A stretch of 64,000 nt of DNA from Bacteroidaceae bacterium (GTDB lineage: Bacteria > Bacteroidota > Bacteroidia > Bacteroidales > Bacteroidaceae). Below the pieces are notes generated by a model. The model saw only the letters and a program-made list of their open reading frames with translations, was not told the DNA's origin and ran no database searches. Positions 52,033-62,900 of the stretch are shown piece after piece (the stretch's first letter is position 1; every line of letters begins with the position of its first letter). Position numbers and translations under genes: made by a program. The stretch covers positions 1 through 64,000 of the forward strand of contig JAFUAH010000022.1 of assembly GCA_017464345.1 (NCBI GenBank). The letters run 5' to 3'.

Positions 52033-55000
52033 CTACGTCCAAGTTTCTACATAAGCATTGTATTCAGAGCCAGTGTAAACCAAGAATACACTTGCAACAG
52101 AATAACCAGGAATGTAAACATCTTTAGAACCATTCAATGCCGCGCTATATCCTTTACAGAAAAGATTTGGGTATTCTGCGCGGTCAAATGGGCGCAAATT
52201 TCCCACTTGAGCATCGCATCGTCCTGCAAGATAAATAGAGCGTTCGCCAGTATTTACGATATTAAGTCTGAATGAGCATTTCTTTTTGGCAGAGGACACA
52301 ATGCCAACGCCTATAGTTGTCATAAGCGACGTTAAGTCTGGCAAAATAAGCAAATCGCTAAAGTGTGTCGTACTTATGGTTATTCGATTAGAGTTCAGCG
52401 GCAGTATTATGACGTGAATCTGGTTGTCTGCCGTAAAGACATTCATAACGTCTAACGCACATCCCTCTACGATACCATCAAGACAAACATGCCCATTCCC
52501 CAACATGGCATATTGGAACCCATAATATCGCCCTTCCCCATTAGCCTTGCTCGTTGTATTGGGGAAGAAATCTATATCCATAATATCAACAACACTTATA
52601 TTCGTCCAGTTATATGCGTTCTTATTGTTGTTGGTTATCTTTGTACGTCTGTTTTCGTAGAAGTCGAAATTATAACTATTCAGCACATACGAATTAGGCG
52701 ACGCGCTGACAGACACAGATTTCGTGGATTTGCTTGCCTTAAATTCGACAGATACAGGCGAAGAACCTAAAATCAAACTCTTCCCAAGCCCGCCACTAAT
52801 TGAGTTCTCTGTGATAGTAAAGCCACCAATAGAGCCGTTTGTGGCAGTTATCTTTCCGCTGAACTCGCCATCTACGGCATGAAGCCCTCCTGTAGTCGGG
52901 TCAATCCAGATTTTGTTCGTCACCTTGCCATCCGAAGAGGTGAACTTCACCTTGTCGGCCCTCAACTCGATAACGCCAGTAGTGATGTCAATGCCAGTAG
53001 AGAGCAGGGCATTTTTAGCCATAATCTCGGCTACCAGAGGACACACGCCGCCAAGGACAATGCCAACAGCGTACACTTGCCATGAGCCTAACGTATGGCA
53101 GATGCCGATGGTGGTTCCAAGGGCAACATCCATCTTTTTCGTGGCATAATACTTTCTCCACCCGTTGCCCAAATCAACGAACTGCGAAGAATAGGTATCA
53201 ACACAGATTATCGTAGAAGAGCCTCCGCTATATCCGAAGCATAGCCGCTTTCTCACTTGATTGCCGCTGCTGTCCGCGATTCTTCCCTCTGGGTTGTTAC
53301 TGGTGTCACGGCATATCACATAGAACGTGGCATCCCTGCCCGTCAGCAGTCCGTAGTTATCCCTGCGCGTGAAAGTCGCTTGCCAATGGCCGTTTACGTT
53401 GTGGCTTATCTGCAACACCCGGCCAAAGACGCTGTCAGTCACTTCCGATGCAGTGCAATCGGTATTATTCTCTATCGTTGCGCTGACGGCCAGAGGGTTC
53501 ACAATGAAGTTATCCAGTCCGCTGTCATCGCTGTCTGCTGCCACCCAAGGGGTTGCGGTCTCGCCCTCTTCCACCTTGTACCACAGGGCCGTGACTGGTG
53601 CTGTGCGAGTGCCACCACTGCCACTTGTGCCGTTTGAATGATTCCTGTCGTACAGATAACTGCTGATATGCCACTCACACGTTGCATCGGCTTCAAAGGT
53701 GACGCTGCCTGTCTGCGCTGCACCACCATTGGCCGTAATCTCACATGCCGCACTTCTTTCAGCCCAATCCGTACCGACAACTTTGCCGTTCTCGATGGTA
53801 TCTCCATCTTGCAATCGTCTGTAGATATACACCTTCAGCACCATGTTTGATGGCAGCGAGGTAGGCACGACACCACTTGCAGACAGGGTATATTTCTTGC
53901 CAGCCTCCAGACGTAATGAGCGGTTGCCAAAGCCATAGGCCGTGCTTGTCTCATTGATGATGGAGTTTGGCAACAGATTCGGGCCATATTGCTTCTGCGC
54001 ACTGGCGATGCTGCCTATAGCCATACTGATTTCATCGCTTCCAGTCAGTTTGATTCTGTCCGCGCTTATCTCTGCCTCGCTAATCATGGTCTTTACACCA
54101 TCGGCTGTCACGAAGTCTTTTATCTTCACATTCATGTAAGCCTCCGTGATAATCTTTCCGTTGGTGTCTTGTTCCATCGCAAAGAGTTGGGAAATGTTGC
54201 TCTTTGTCAGCAAGCCACTAACAGCGGTGGTGCCGTTGGCCGTGCCTCCCAGAACACAGAGCCTCAACTGCTTGCCAAGGTTCTCAATCAATCCTCTTGT
54301 GGATTCACGCAGCAGTTCCCATCCAGCCTCGCCATACATCATCACTTCCACATCGCCCTCCACCGTCTCACGGCTGAAAGGGTCGATGAATGAAATAGTA
54401 CGGCAGCAAAGGTCATACAGATGTGACGTGTTGGCTTGCGAGGTGTAGAGTGTCAGCGTATAATCGCCAAGGGCTTCATGTACGGCACGACAAGCGGCCC
54501 AAAGAGCATCGTTGCTGCTCCCATACCACGAACCATTGTAGAAGTTCATGCTTCCGCTGTTGGCATCCCACCACATATCGCCCTTTCTGCTTGTCTGTGG
54601 TTGTGAGCCTCCGAACTGGCAGACACAATAGCCGTAGTTATTGCCAGACACAAGGCTACCATGAATGAGCCAGAACTTTTCGGCGAAAGCGGCCAGAACG
54701 ATTCTGGGGTCTCTCTTCTCTGTAATCTCCGTGAAACTGGCCCAATCTCGTTCGGTCTCTTGCCCTGCTGTCTCGCAGTCGTGGATGCAGATTTTCAACT
54801 CGCTATCTTCTGTCTCTGCCAAAGTAAGGGCCGCTTGTCTGTGAGTGTTCAGTTTGAGCCACAAATCACCCTCATAATAGGGCGCACTCGGCACTTGGTC
54901 TGTAACGTAGTAGCCCACCTTGCTATTCCCGATGGATGCAAGCAAAACGCTCTGCTTTTCGTAATAGTTGCTCCACGCAGTCTTGAAGTAACTGCCATCA

Positions 55001-58000
55001 ATCGTAGTGTCGCCATCTTGCAGTAGGTAACTGCCAGACATATTGCTGTACGGCACATGCCTGTTGGCCGTGGACTTGTTCAAGTCGTAAAGGTAGTTAC
55101 CTAACTGATAGTAGGCATTGACGTAATCCGTGTATGCCGTACTGGTGGAGATATGGGCCTTGGTCGCCTGTGTTTCAAGGTTGGCAAACTCTTTCGTTGC
55201 TGCATCCCACTCTCTTAACACGGTCAGTTTCTCAAAGGGTGTCAGCACATTGTCGGCTGCGAGGTTATCCAACTCGCCCAAAGCATCAGCACCAGGCTTC
55301 TTTGATGCTTCGGCAATCAAGTCCTGCAGATATGTTCTCTGCGCGTAATAGTTGCTCCACGCTTCGTTAAAACTATCTTTCTCTTCATCGGTCAGTTCCT
55401 CGCTCTCACTCATCCGCTCATCGCTAATCCAGTAAGGCAAAGGATAGACGTTTCTGCTCTGGTTGAACTGGTATGTCCCCTTGCTGCCGTTGAGGGCCGT
55501 GCCAAGGGCTGTGAAAGCCTGTGCATAATCGCCTCTGTACGTTGAAATTTCAACCTCCATACTTGCCAATCGCTCATCGTTTATGTACTGCGTGGCTTGA
55601 TTGTAGAGTAAGGGATATTCGGTCACCACCTCTAACCAGTTTGTGAGGATGGTGTTTTTCTCTGCCGGAGTGATAACGCTATCACTGGCTATCTCTTCCA
55701 GTTTGTGCAGGGCCTCATCTGCCAATGTCTTTGAGTATTCGGTAAAGTCATTCAGTAGCACCGTACTTGCATAGGCGTACACGCCCCAGAGGGAGCGATA
55801 TTTCGCAGGGGTGTAGGCTGCTGTGATTCCTCCCTCTGTATAGGTATAGTCACCAATCTTGGTGTCGGCATGGAGGTCTTGCAACCACAACAATTCATCG
55901 CCATTATACAAAAGGCATGTCCTTTGGCCAAAGTTCTTGTCGACCTCTTCTTTACCGCCTCCGTATGTGCCGCCATTCAACATTAAGACTAAAGCATCAA
56001 AGGCGTTACCAAGGGCGATGTAATCTTGATAGTAGCCATATTCCTTTGATGTCTTGGCCTTGCCGCTAAAACGCTCAAATCCGTAATTGATAGCCCTGTC
56101 TGTATAGTCAAAGTATTCTTCCTTGGTACGCACCCAATCTTGATAGAGTTGGCTTTTCTCCGCACCGCCTGTAATGATGCCATCGGAAACAATATCGTCT
56201 ATCAAATCCTTGGCTTTCTCTGGAATAGCATCTACCAGAATAGCCAGTTTCTCATAATAGATTCGCCATGTCTCACGATAGGTAACGGCACTTGGTACCT
56301 TGGTGTCTGCCGATATGTCTTGCAGCCACGCAGGGGTTTTCCATGTGCCATCTTGATTCTTTTCAAGTGTCTTGCCATCGTTCAGCATACGTGCAAGGGC
56401 AAGGAAAGCATCAGAGTATGCGGCCCACTCCGTTGTGATGCCGTAATCTTCTGCTCTCTCTTTGTACTCCCAATAGTCCGTGACCGCTCTCTTCCAGTCT
56501 ATGAACACACGGCTTTTCTCCGCACCGCCTGTAATGATGCCATCACTGGCTACATCGGCAATCTTTTCCAATGAGGCCAGAGTGTCAGCATCAAGAATCT
56601 CATCCCACCGATACGTAACGGCACCGCCCTCTTCTACAGCCAACCAACGCCATGCCCTGCCACCATTGGCCGCTGGCTCTCGCTTGGTGTTGTAGAAGAT
56701 GTCCTGTGCGTGGAGGGCCTTTAATGATTCGGTGGGCCACTCGCTTGCAGGGTAGTTGGCTGCTGCCGTGGGATTGTCCTTTGACGGCAGGGGGTCTGTA
56801 GTGCCAAACCAAATATCAAACTTCTTATCGGCTTGGTTCTTGATGTCATTCAGTTGCTCGATAAGGGCCTTTAACTGGTCCTCAATGGTATCTCCAGAGC
56901 CTGTGTTTCCCTCACTGCTATCTACGACAGAATGGAACTCGCCATAAATGACGTTCTTCTTTGGCGAAAGCAACAATGTGGGTGCAGGAAGAACGAAATG
57001 CTGTCCGTTGGCACCGACACCCGAATACTCCATGATGGCAGGGGCTGATTCGCCCTCGACCATCAAGTATATCAATCCTTGCCGCTTGCTGTTGCTCCAG
57101 TTGCCGAGTTGAACGATGGTATCTTCTGCCTCTGGGTAGTCGCTGCCAACCTCGCAGTCATTCATGGATATATCCACATACTGGTATTCCGTGGGCGCTG
57201 AGGCCGTTTCCTCGCCATCTGTGGCCGTTTCTTGTTCTGACTGGATAATTCCCTTGCCGATGCCGACAACGCGCCTCCAATAGCGTTTATTCTTTACATT
57301 CTCATGTACGCCCTCGTCAATGTTGAAAGTCTCGCACATGGCTTGGTCGTCCTTTTCCCATTTGTTGATGGTGGCCGTGGTGCCGTTGTCAGAATAGAGG
57401 TAGCATCTGAACGTATAGACGCTGCCGATATTCCCTGCTGTCTTTGGCAGAACATTATCGCTTGCATCCAACCACTCGACATAGTAAATCTTGCTTCCGG
57501 CTGACGAGAAAGCGTAGTTGCCGCCGACATACGACATTTCGCGGATTTCGAGAGACGCGAAAAACGCTTTGATACGCACAAACAACTCATCGACCTCCAG
57601 ACGTGACCGCGTATCTCCGTTGGCATTGGTCTGGGAAACCAACTCAAAGCCCTTGCCGAAGAGGTTATCTTCATTGGCTCCGTTCTCGTTGTAGTCCTTT
57701 GTCTGGATGCCTCTTCTGGCACCATAGCCATGATTGAACGTCCACAACGCGCTCACGCTGTCATTGGCGTCTTTTCTCGCGAATTGCCGTTCTGTACGCA
57801 ATGCTGAGTACACGTTGGCATCGGTGGGCGTACTATCGTCATTCGTGGTGATGATATACACGCTTCCACCGCCACCGCCATAGGATGCGAACTCATGGCC
57901 CATGTAGGACAGGGAATCTTCTACATCGCTTATCGCGTTCTCGGTGGCCCGCTTCTGCGAGTAGGTCGCACTCTCGCCAACATAGATAGTCGCGCCATCG

Positions 58001-59508
58001 TAGGGCTTATCCAGTTTGTACTCATAGCCGACAACTCTTGAAAGCCTACTGCCACCCTCGAAGAAAGTGTCATTGTTCAGTCTAATTCTCTGGCCCAGAG
58101 GGAATGAGCCTACCTTGGTAAAGTTGGCATCCTGTTTTCCTGCATTGTTGAGGCCATACATATAGTCGGCCATCATCTTGCAGGGGTATGTGTTGGGGTC
58201 TGTGCGCAGTTCCTTGGCTTTCTCCTTGGTACGCTCCAACACTTCATTCTCCGCAGCCGTGACAAGGCCCATGCCAGATTCTATCTTCCGCACATTCCAA
58301 CCGAGAAGAACGAACTTGTTGCCTTTCTTCGGCTTCAAGGTGTCATTGGGGAGATACACGCCATAGGTCTCGTTGCGGACAATCTCGAACCATTGGGCAT
58401 CGGGATTGGGGGCTTTGTTCTTGGTCTCGCTAACATCGTCTGGGTTGAAAGCGACATCGAAAATCATACCTGCGAGTTTCCCGTCTTGGAACTGGACTTG
58501 CAACTGCTGACCGGGCAGAACATAGTCCTTGCTGAACGTGAAGCCAGAAGTCTTGAAGCGGAAGATGGTAACATCGATAGTCGCGTTTTCGTCCTCCGAA
58601 TCTTCATCTTTGAACGCTCTCACGTCCTCTCGCAATTCCGTTATCTCGCAATCCATGTGAGGGTACACATCATCGAACTGCACGATGCCCTCTACAATCT
58701 CATCGTCCGTCAGGCCCTCCACAATATCCACATAGGGCGTGGAGGCAGGGAGCATGACACGCTTCTGCACGACACCATTCAGAAGCACTTGCTCTCCGTC
58801 TTGGCGGTAGTCTGGCGGTAGGTTTCTTGTGCTGCCAAAGCCATACAAGCGAGTGATGTACTCTGTATCGCTCTTCTCGGCACCCATATCCTCTACATTC
58901 TGGCCCAACTCAAAATTGATGGCCGTGCCACTCTCGCACTTGTCAAAGTGGATGATGCTGTCTGTTATCCACCATTCCAGTCCGTAGGCTTCCGCTATCT
59001 GTGTCAGCGCATCCAAAAGGTACTTGTCATTGTACTGGATATAAAGAACACGGCTTGCGGCCTCCAACAGATAGGAGGATTCATCAACCGTATAGTTCCA
59101 TCCGTAAAACTCCAGATTGCGCAGGAACACGGCCATGTGGTTGCGCAGATTGTCAGTGAGCGACCAACTGGCCTCATTCCGCTTTGTGGATGGCTCAAAT
59201 TTGAAAAGTTTGTTGTTCCACTTGTAGTGCGGTGCGTCAAACTGGAGGTCATAGTCATAGCCTCCAGTCGTGGCGTTGAAAGTCGGCTGCTGTGGGGTGG
59301 TTATCTCAAACGTGCCTCTCAAAGCAGGGGCAAAGGATTCGCCAATAACAATCTTGTCGCCAAGGTTAATGGTGAATCGCTTGTCGGTGGAGAATACCAG
59401 GCGCACATAGTCCTCTTTCATCAGTTCAAACTTGCGCACTGATGCATCTTCAAAAACGGCTGAATGTTTAACGCCATTCTTGCCTATGATGTCTATTGTT
59501 GCTGCCAT
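52033..59508 (-). CDS. Large phage tail-tip protein (2491 aa) with internal repeats
   Basis: The N-terminal part (about 1-400) is a hub-like domain as in tail-associated or gpJ-type proteins, with LELxxxDYVRLVFSTDKRFT. Four related helical modules follow at about 985, 1107, 1275 and 1418. The first two share ASDGIITGGAEKS-type starts, the third reads ASDSVITPAEK and the fourth AADNVLTPFEK. A 34-bp DNA stretch is identical in the first two (56152-56185 and 56514-56547 approximately), showing a recent duplication. The C-terminal third has KITATNGSIGGFTITENSIS, typical of tail-tip proteins. It follows the distal tail gene, the standard siphovirus order. Confidence 0.82.
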   Translation of the reverse strand: MAATIDIIGKNGVKHSAVFEDASVRKFELMKEDYVRLVFSTDKRFTINLGDKIVIGESFAPALRGTFEITTPQQPTFNATTGGYDYDLQFDAPHYKWNNKLFKFEPSTKRNEASWSLTDNLRNHMAVFLRNLEFYGWNYTVDESSYLLEAASRVLYIQYNDKYLLDALTQIAEAYGLEWWITDSIIHFDKCESGTAINFELGQNVEDMGAEKSDTEYITRLYGFGSTRNLPPDYRQDGEQVLLNGVVQKRVMLPASTPYVDIVEGLTDDEIVEGIVQFDDVYPHMDCEITELREDVRAFKDEDSEDENATIDVTIFRFKTSGFTFSKDYVLPGQQLQVQFQDGKLAGMIFDVAFNPDDVSETKNKAPNPDAQWFEIVRNETYGVYLPNDTLKPKKGNKFVLLGWNVRKIESGMGLVTAAENEVLERTKEKAKELRTDPNTYPCKMMADYMYGLNNAGKQDANFTKVGSFPLGQRIRLNNDTFFEGGSRLSRVVGYEYKLDKPYDGATIYVGESATYSQKRATENAISDVEDSLSYMGHEFASYGGGGGSVYIITTNDDSTPTDANVYSALRTERQFARKDANDSVSALWTFNHGYGARRGIQTKDYNENGANEDNLFGKGFELVSQTNANGDTRSRLEVDELFVRIKAFFASLEIREMSYVGGNYAFSSAGSKIYYVEWLDASDNVLPKTAGNIGSVYTFRCYLYSDNGTTATINKWEKDDQAMCETFNIDEGVHENVKNKRYWRRVVGIGKGIIQSEQETATDGEETASAPTEYQYVDISMNDCEVGSDYPEAEDTIVQLGNWSNSKRQGLIYLMVEGESAPAIMEYSGVGANGQHFVLPAPTLLLSPKKNVIYGEFHSVVDSSEGNTGSGDTIEDQLKALIEQLNDIKNQADKKFDIWFGTTDPLPSKDNPTAAANYPASEWPTESLKALHAQDIFYNTKREPAANGGRAWRWLAVEEGGAVTYRWDEILDADTLASLEKIADVASDGIITGGAEKSRVFIDWKRAVTDYWEYKERAEDYGITTEWAAYSDAFLALARMLNDGKTLEKNQDGTWKTPAWLQDISADTKVPSAVTYRETWRIYYEKLAILVDAIPEKAKDLIDDIVSDGIITGGAEKSQLYQDWVRTKEEYFDYTDRAINYGFERFSGKAKTSKEYGYYQDYIALGNAFDALVLMLNGGTYGGGKEEVDKNFGQRTCLLYNGDELLWLQDLHADTKIGDYTYTEGGITAAYTPAKYRSLWGVYAYASTVLLNDFTEYSKTLADEALHKLEEIASDSVITPAEKNTILTNWLEVVTEYPLLYNQATQYINDERLASMEVEISTYRGDYAQAFTALGTALNGSKGTYQFNQSRNVYPLPYWISDERMSESEELTDEEKDSFNEAWSNYYAQRTYLQDLIAEASKKPGADALGELDNLAADNVLTPFEKLTVLREWDAATKEFANLETQATKAHISTSTAYTDYVNAYYQLGNYLYDLNKSTANRHVPYSNMSGSYLLQDGDTTIDGSYFKTAWSNYYEKQSVLLASIGNSKVGYYVTDQVPSAPYYEGDLWLKLNTHRQAALTLAETEDSELKICIHDCETAGQETERDWASFTEITEKRDPRIVLAAFAEKFWLIHGSLVSGNNYGYCVCQFGGSQPQTSRKGDMWWDANSGSMNFYNGSWYGSSNDALWAACRAVHEALGDYTLTLYTSQANTSHLYDLCCRTISFIDPFSRETVEGDVEVMMYGEAGWELLRESTRGLIENLGKQLRLCVLGGTANGTTAVSGLLTKSNISQLFAMEQDTNGKIITEAYMNVKIKDFVTADGVKTMISEAEISADRIKLTGSDEISMAIGSIASAQKQYGPNLLPNSIINETSTAYGFGNRSLRLEAGKKYTLSASGVVPTSLPSNMVLKVYIYRRLQDGDTIENGKVVGTDWAERSAACEITANGGAAQTGSVTFEADATCEWHISSYLYDRNHSNGTSGSGGTRTAPVTALWYKVEEGETATPWVAADSDDSGLDNFIVNPLAVSATIENNTDCTASEVTDSVFGRVLQISHNVNGHWQATFTRRDNYGLLTGRDATFYVICRDTSNNPEGRIADSSGNQVRKRLCFGYSGGSSTIICVDTYSSQFVDLGNGWRKYYATKKMDVALGTTIGICHTLGSWQVYAVGIVLGGVCPLVAEIMAKNALLSTGIDITTGVIELRADKVKFTSSDGKVTNKIWIDPTTGGLHAVDGEFSGKITATNGSIGGFTITENSISGGLGKSLILGSSPVSVEFKASKSTKSVSVSASPNSYVLNSYNFDFYENRRTKITNNNKNAYNWTNISVVDIMDIDFFPNTTSKANGEGRYYGFQYAMLGNGHVCLDGIVEGCALDVMNVFTADNQIHVIILPLNSNRITISTTHFSDLLILPDLTSLMTTIGVGIVSSAKKKCSFRLNIVNTGERSIYLAGRCDAQVGNLRPFDRAEYPNLFCKGYSAALNGSKDVYIPGYSVASVFLVYTGSEYNAYVETWT

Positions 59509-59511
59509 GTG

Positions 59512-59907
59512 CTATCGGTTGTTGGGGTTGTACTCTCGCAGTCTCAAAACGAACTTTCCTATTCCTCTCTGGAACTGGCTGAATTGTTGGCACGACAGAT
59601 AGATGCAGCGGTATGTCGAGCCAAGCACACCCACATCTACCTTGCCTGTCTTCAGTTCATCACATAATGCGCCATAATTGGCAAGGAACTCCGCTTCTGT
59701 CTTGCCATACACACCCAGATTGAGCGTGAAGTCCCTGTAGTTCATGTAGGCGTTATCATCCGTGACAACCCTAATGCCATGCTCCAGTCTGCTCGATGAT
59801 TGCACCCTGTCTTTCATGGGTGGAGGGGTCAGAAGTTGGCCCAACGAACTTTCATCGAGGTATATCCCTTTCAGCGAATTGCCGTTTATCGTTACTGCTA
59901 CTGCCAT
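59512..59907 (-). CDS. Phage distal-tail-like protein
   Basis: A 131-residue protein (MAVAVTINGNSLKGIYLDES) with LLTPPPMKDRVQSSSRLEHG and a closing beta-rich GKFVLRLREYNP. It lies between the tape-measure gene (1 nt upstream) and the tail-tip gene (3 nt downstream). This is the place of a distal tail protein (Dit) in siphoviruses. The assignment rests mainly on gene order and size. Confidence 0.7.
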   Translation of the reverse strand: MAVAVTINGNSLKGIYLDESSLGQLLTPPPMKDRVQSSSRLEHGIRVVTDDNAYMNYRDFTLNLGVYGKTEAEFLANYGALCDELKTGKVDVGVLGSTYRCIYLSCQQFSQFQRGIGKFVLRLREYNPNNR

Positions 59908-59908
59908 A

Positions 59909-62900
59909 TTACTTTGTCTGTGTTACTATCTTATCCAGTTTGCTGTCGAATTTCTTGTAGTATTCCTTGTTGGCGTTGAGGATGTCCTCCAGATAGGCGT
60001 TGTTGGTAATCATCAAGTTGCGTATCTCTACCAGAGTGATGTTGCGCCCATCAGCGAGTGCGGATAGTGCTGCAAGGGTAGCCATCATGGCCGTTACACC
60101 CTCGCTGATTATCTCTCCGCTCATCTGCAATGCCGTGAATCTGCCGTTGAGTTCATCGGCTGTTTCCTGGCCCATAGACTGCCAGCCGCCAGAGGTGCCG
60201 GACTGCTCGTAAGGGTCTGCGGTTCGTGGGTCGCGCCCTGTCATTTCAGCAATGGAATCAAGTTGGGCGTTGGCCTCTGCCATCTTCCGCTGAAATTCAG
60301 CCTCCCAATTATCGAGAAAATCCTTATCAGCCTCGCCATTGACCAAGGCATCAGAAAGGCTGTTGTATAGCGGCTCCATCATGCTTGCGAGGTGCTGATA
60401 CATAAAGGCGTTCATCAAGGCATCAACGATGGTGTCCTCTGTGAAGTCGGCAAAGTCCTTTACATCACCCTTTGCGCTTTTCAGAGTGCTATTCACGTTT
60501 GACAGCCAACTATCGAAGTTTACACCCATTACCTCCTCACGCATATTGGCATAGAGTTCTGCAATCTGGTCTCGCAGTTTCTCTACGGATTCTCCACTTT
60601 CTTTCCATGCTTCATAGTATTGCTTTGCGGCATCGGAAAGTTTGTTCTGGTTGTACCAAAGTTCCAACTGCTCTTCGGTTGCATTAGCGAGGCTCCAACT
60701 CTCTGAACCACCATTCAGAGAGTTTCCCCAAGAGTATTCGCCACGCTCACCACGGACTTTGTTCCATAACTCATCAGTCTGGTGTTGCGCATCGGTGATG
60801 CTCTTCTTATACTCCGCTAATTGCTCATTCTGGGCAGTCCACAATGATACGGTGCTCACCTTTGCCATACCGTGCTCAATCAGCCAGTTCAGTTCCTCTG
60901 TGCGTTTGATAATGTCGGAGATAGTGCTACGCATTCCAGCATATTCCTCTGCTTGCTCACGTAGGCTTCTGGCAGTCTCAATCTCTGCGATGTACCATTC
61001 GCGCTGCATTTCCTCCATCTTTTCTTTCCAAGAGGTAAAGAGGGAAACAATGGACGAAAGGCCAGACAGGGTATTTGTGATACCGCCTACAATGTCACCA
61101 GAATATATCTGGGCAATGCCAGTACCCATATCCATGACACTATCGACCATTGTCATCATTTCCTGTATGGACTGCGCGAAACTATCGCCGAACACGGCAC
61201 CGAGGCTGTCGCCCCATCCCTGTATGGTAGATGTCAGTTCCTTGCCTTTCTCATTGAGTTTCTTCAGATTGCCTTGCACATCGCCATCATTCTTCATGGC
61301 CTTTTTGAGGTCTGACCATGCAGTTTTGAAAGCGGCAAAGGGATTTTCTTTGTCTAACTCATCGCGTATCTCCTTTACCTTGTCTTTCATCTTCTGGAAC
61401 TCTTCAACCGTCACTTTGACAGCCTTTTTCACGAACTTGCCATCAGCATCTTTCACGGTGACATCTATCTCCACGCCATCGGCCAGAGTTCTGGCATTAT
61501 CCATCGTCTCTTGCGCCTGTGCGTAGAACTCTTTGAGCACCTTATAACCCTTGCTTGATATGTCGCCAAATAGTTTGGTATAGAAGTCGGAAGATTCCAG
61601 AATATCATCCTGTAGGTCTTGGATGTCTTGCTTATATTGTTTGGTGCGCTCACCCATAGAGGCATCAATGTCGGTGGTATCGCCTCCGGCATCTGTTATC
61701 TCTTTGCGCTTGGCTCTGTAGAGGTCCATGTCCTCGTTATATTTTTTGTCGAGGTCTCTGCGCTTCTGGTCATAGGACTTGTATTCCTCTAACAGGGCCT
61801 TGTATTTCTGTTTTGCCCTTTCAACCTCGGCATCTTCCAGAGCCTTAACGCCCTCTTGCATTTGGGTGTTGGCATCCTCTGTCCGCTTGTAGAACACGGC
61901 TTTTTGCGCCTGTGTGATTGTTCCACCCTGCTGCTCTTTCAGTTTGCGTTCTTCCTCTGCTATAGCGTCTATCTCACGTTGGTATGCCTCCTTGATTTGG
62001 GCTATACGGTCTTTGATATATGATTGTGGGAGGTCTGGAAGTTCCATCGAGGCAATCTGTCGGACAAAGTTCTGCCTGTTTGCCCGATTCAACTGCTCAT
62101 AGTTCTTCGTCTCTTCCTCCGTGTATTCAGTATTGACGGATGATTCATCGAACGCCTTGCCCTTGTTGGCAGGGTTGGCCTCCCAAAGTCTGCGGGCCTC
62201 ATCAATCTTCTTCTGGCGCAAATCCTCATATCCGCGCTTGATTTCCTCCCTCTGCTTCTCGAAGTCAAGGGTTATCTGGGCGAGGGTTTTCTGGCTGCCC
62301 TCTTCCATCGCATCAATCGTGGCCTGTGAGGTGGATAGTTCAAGGTCTCTGGCCGCACGTTCACGCTCCACCCTCTGCTTGCGCAGCAATTCTTGATACT
62401 TCTGCTCTGCCTTGATTTTCTGGGCGCGTTCATTGGCGGCTTGCTTTGCTGCCTGTTGTTTCTTCTTTGCCTCCTTGCCCTCGGGGTCGCCACCTAAAGC
62501 CTCATAGTTCTCTTTGGCGGTCTTTAGTTCAGACTGCGCAGATATTAGTTCCTCTTTGGTGTGCTGACTGGCATTGTCGGTGATGTTCTTCAGTGCCTTT
62601 TGTGCAGCCTCAAATCGTGTCTTGGCAGCATCAAGTTCTACTGCCAGAGAGACTGCGCCGCCAGCCACGGTGTTTTGAGTGAGGCCATTCAACTTATTGA
62701 GATACGCCTGCACCTGCATTTGCAGTTGCGTATAGTTCATGTTGAACTGCACGTTTACCCAGAAATCCAGTTGGTCAGAACCGCTTTCTTGCGCTTGTTT
62801 CTTCATGTCCTTTAAGGCATCAAGAATCTTCTGCTTTTCCTGTGCCTCCAACTCCAACTTCTCTTTGATGGGGCTGTTTTCTGCCTGTCGGTGTAGGTCG

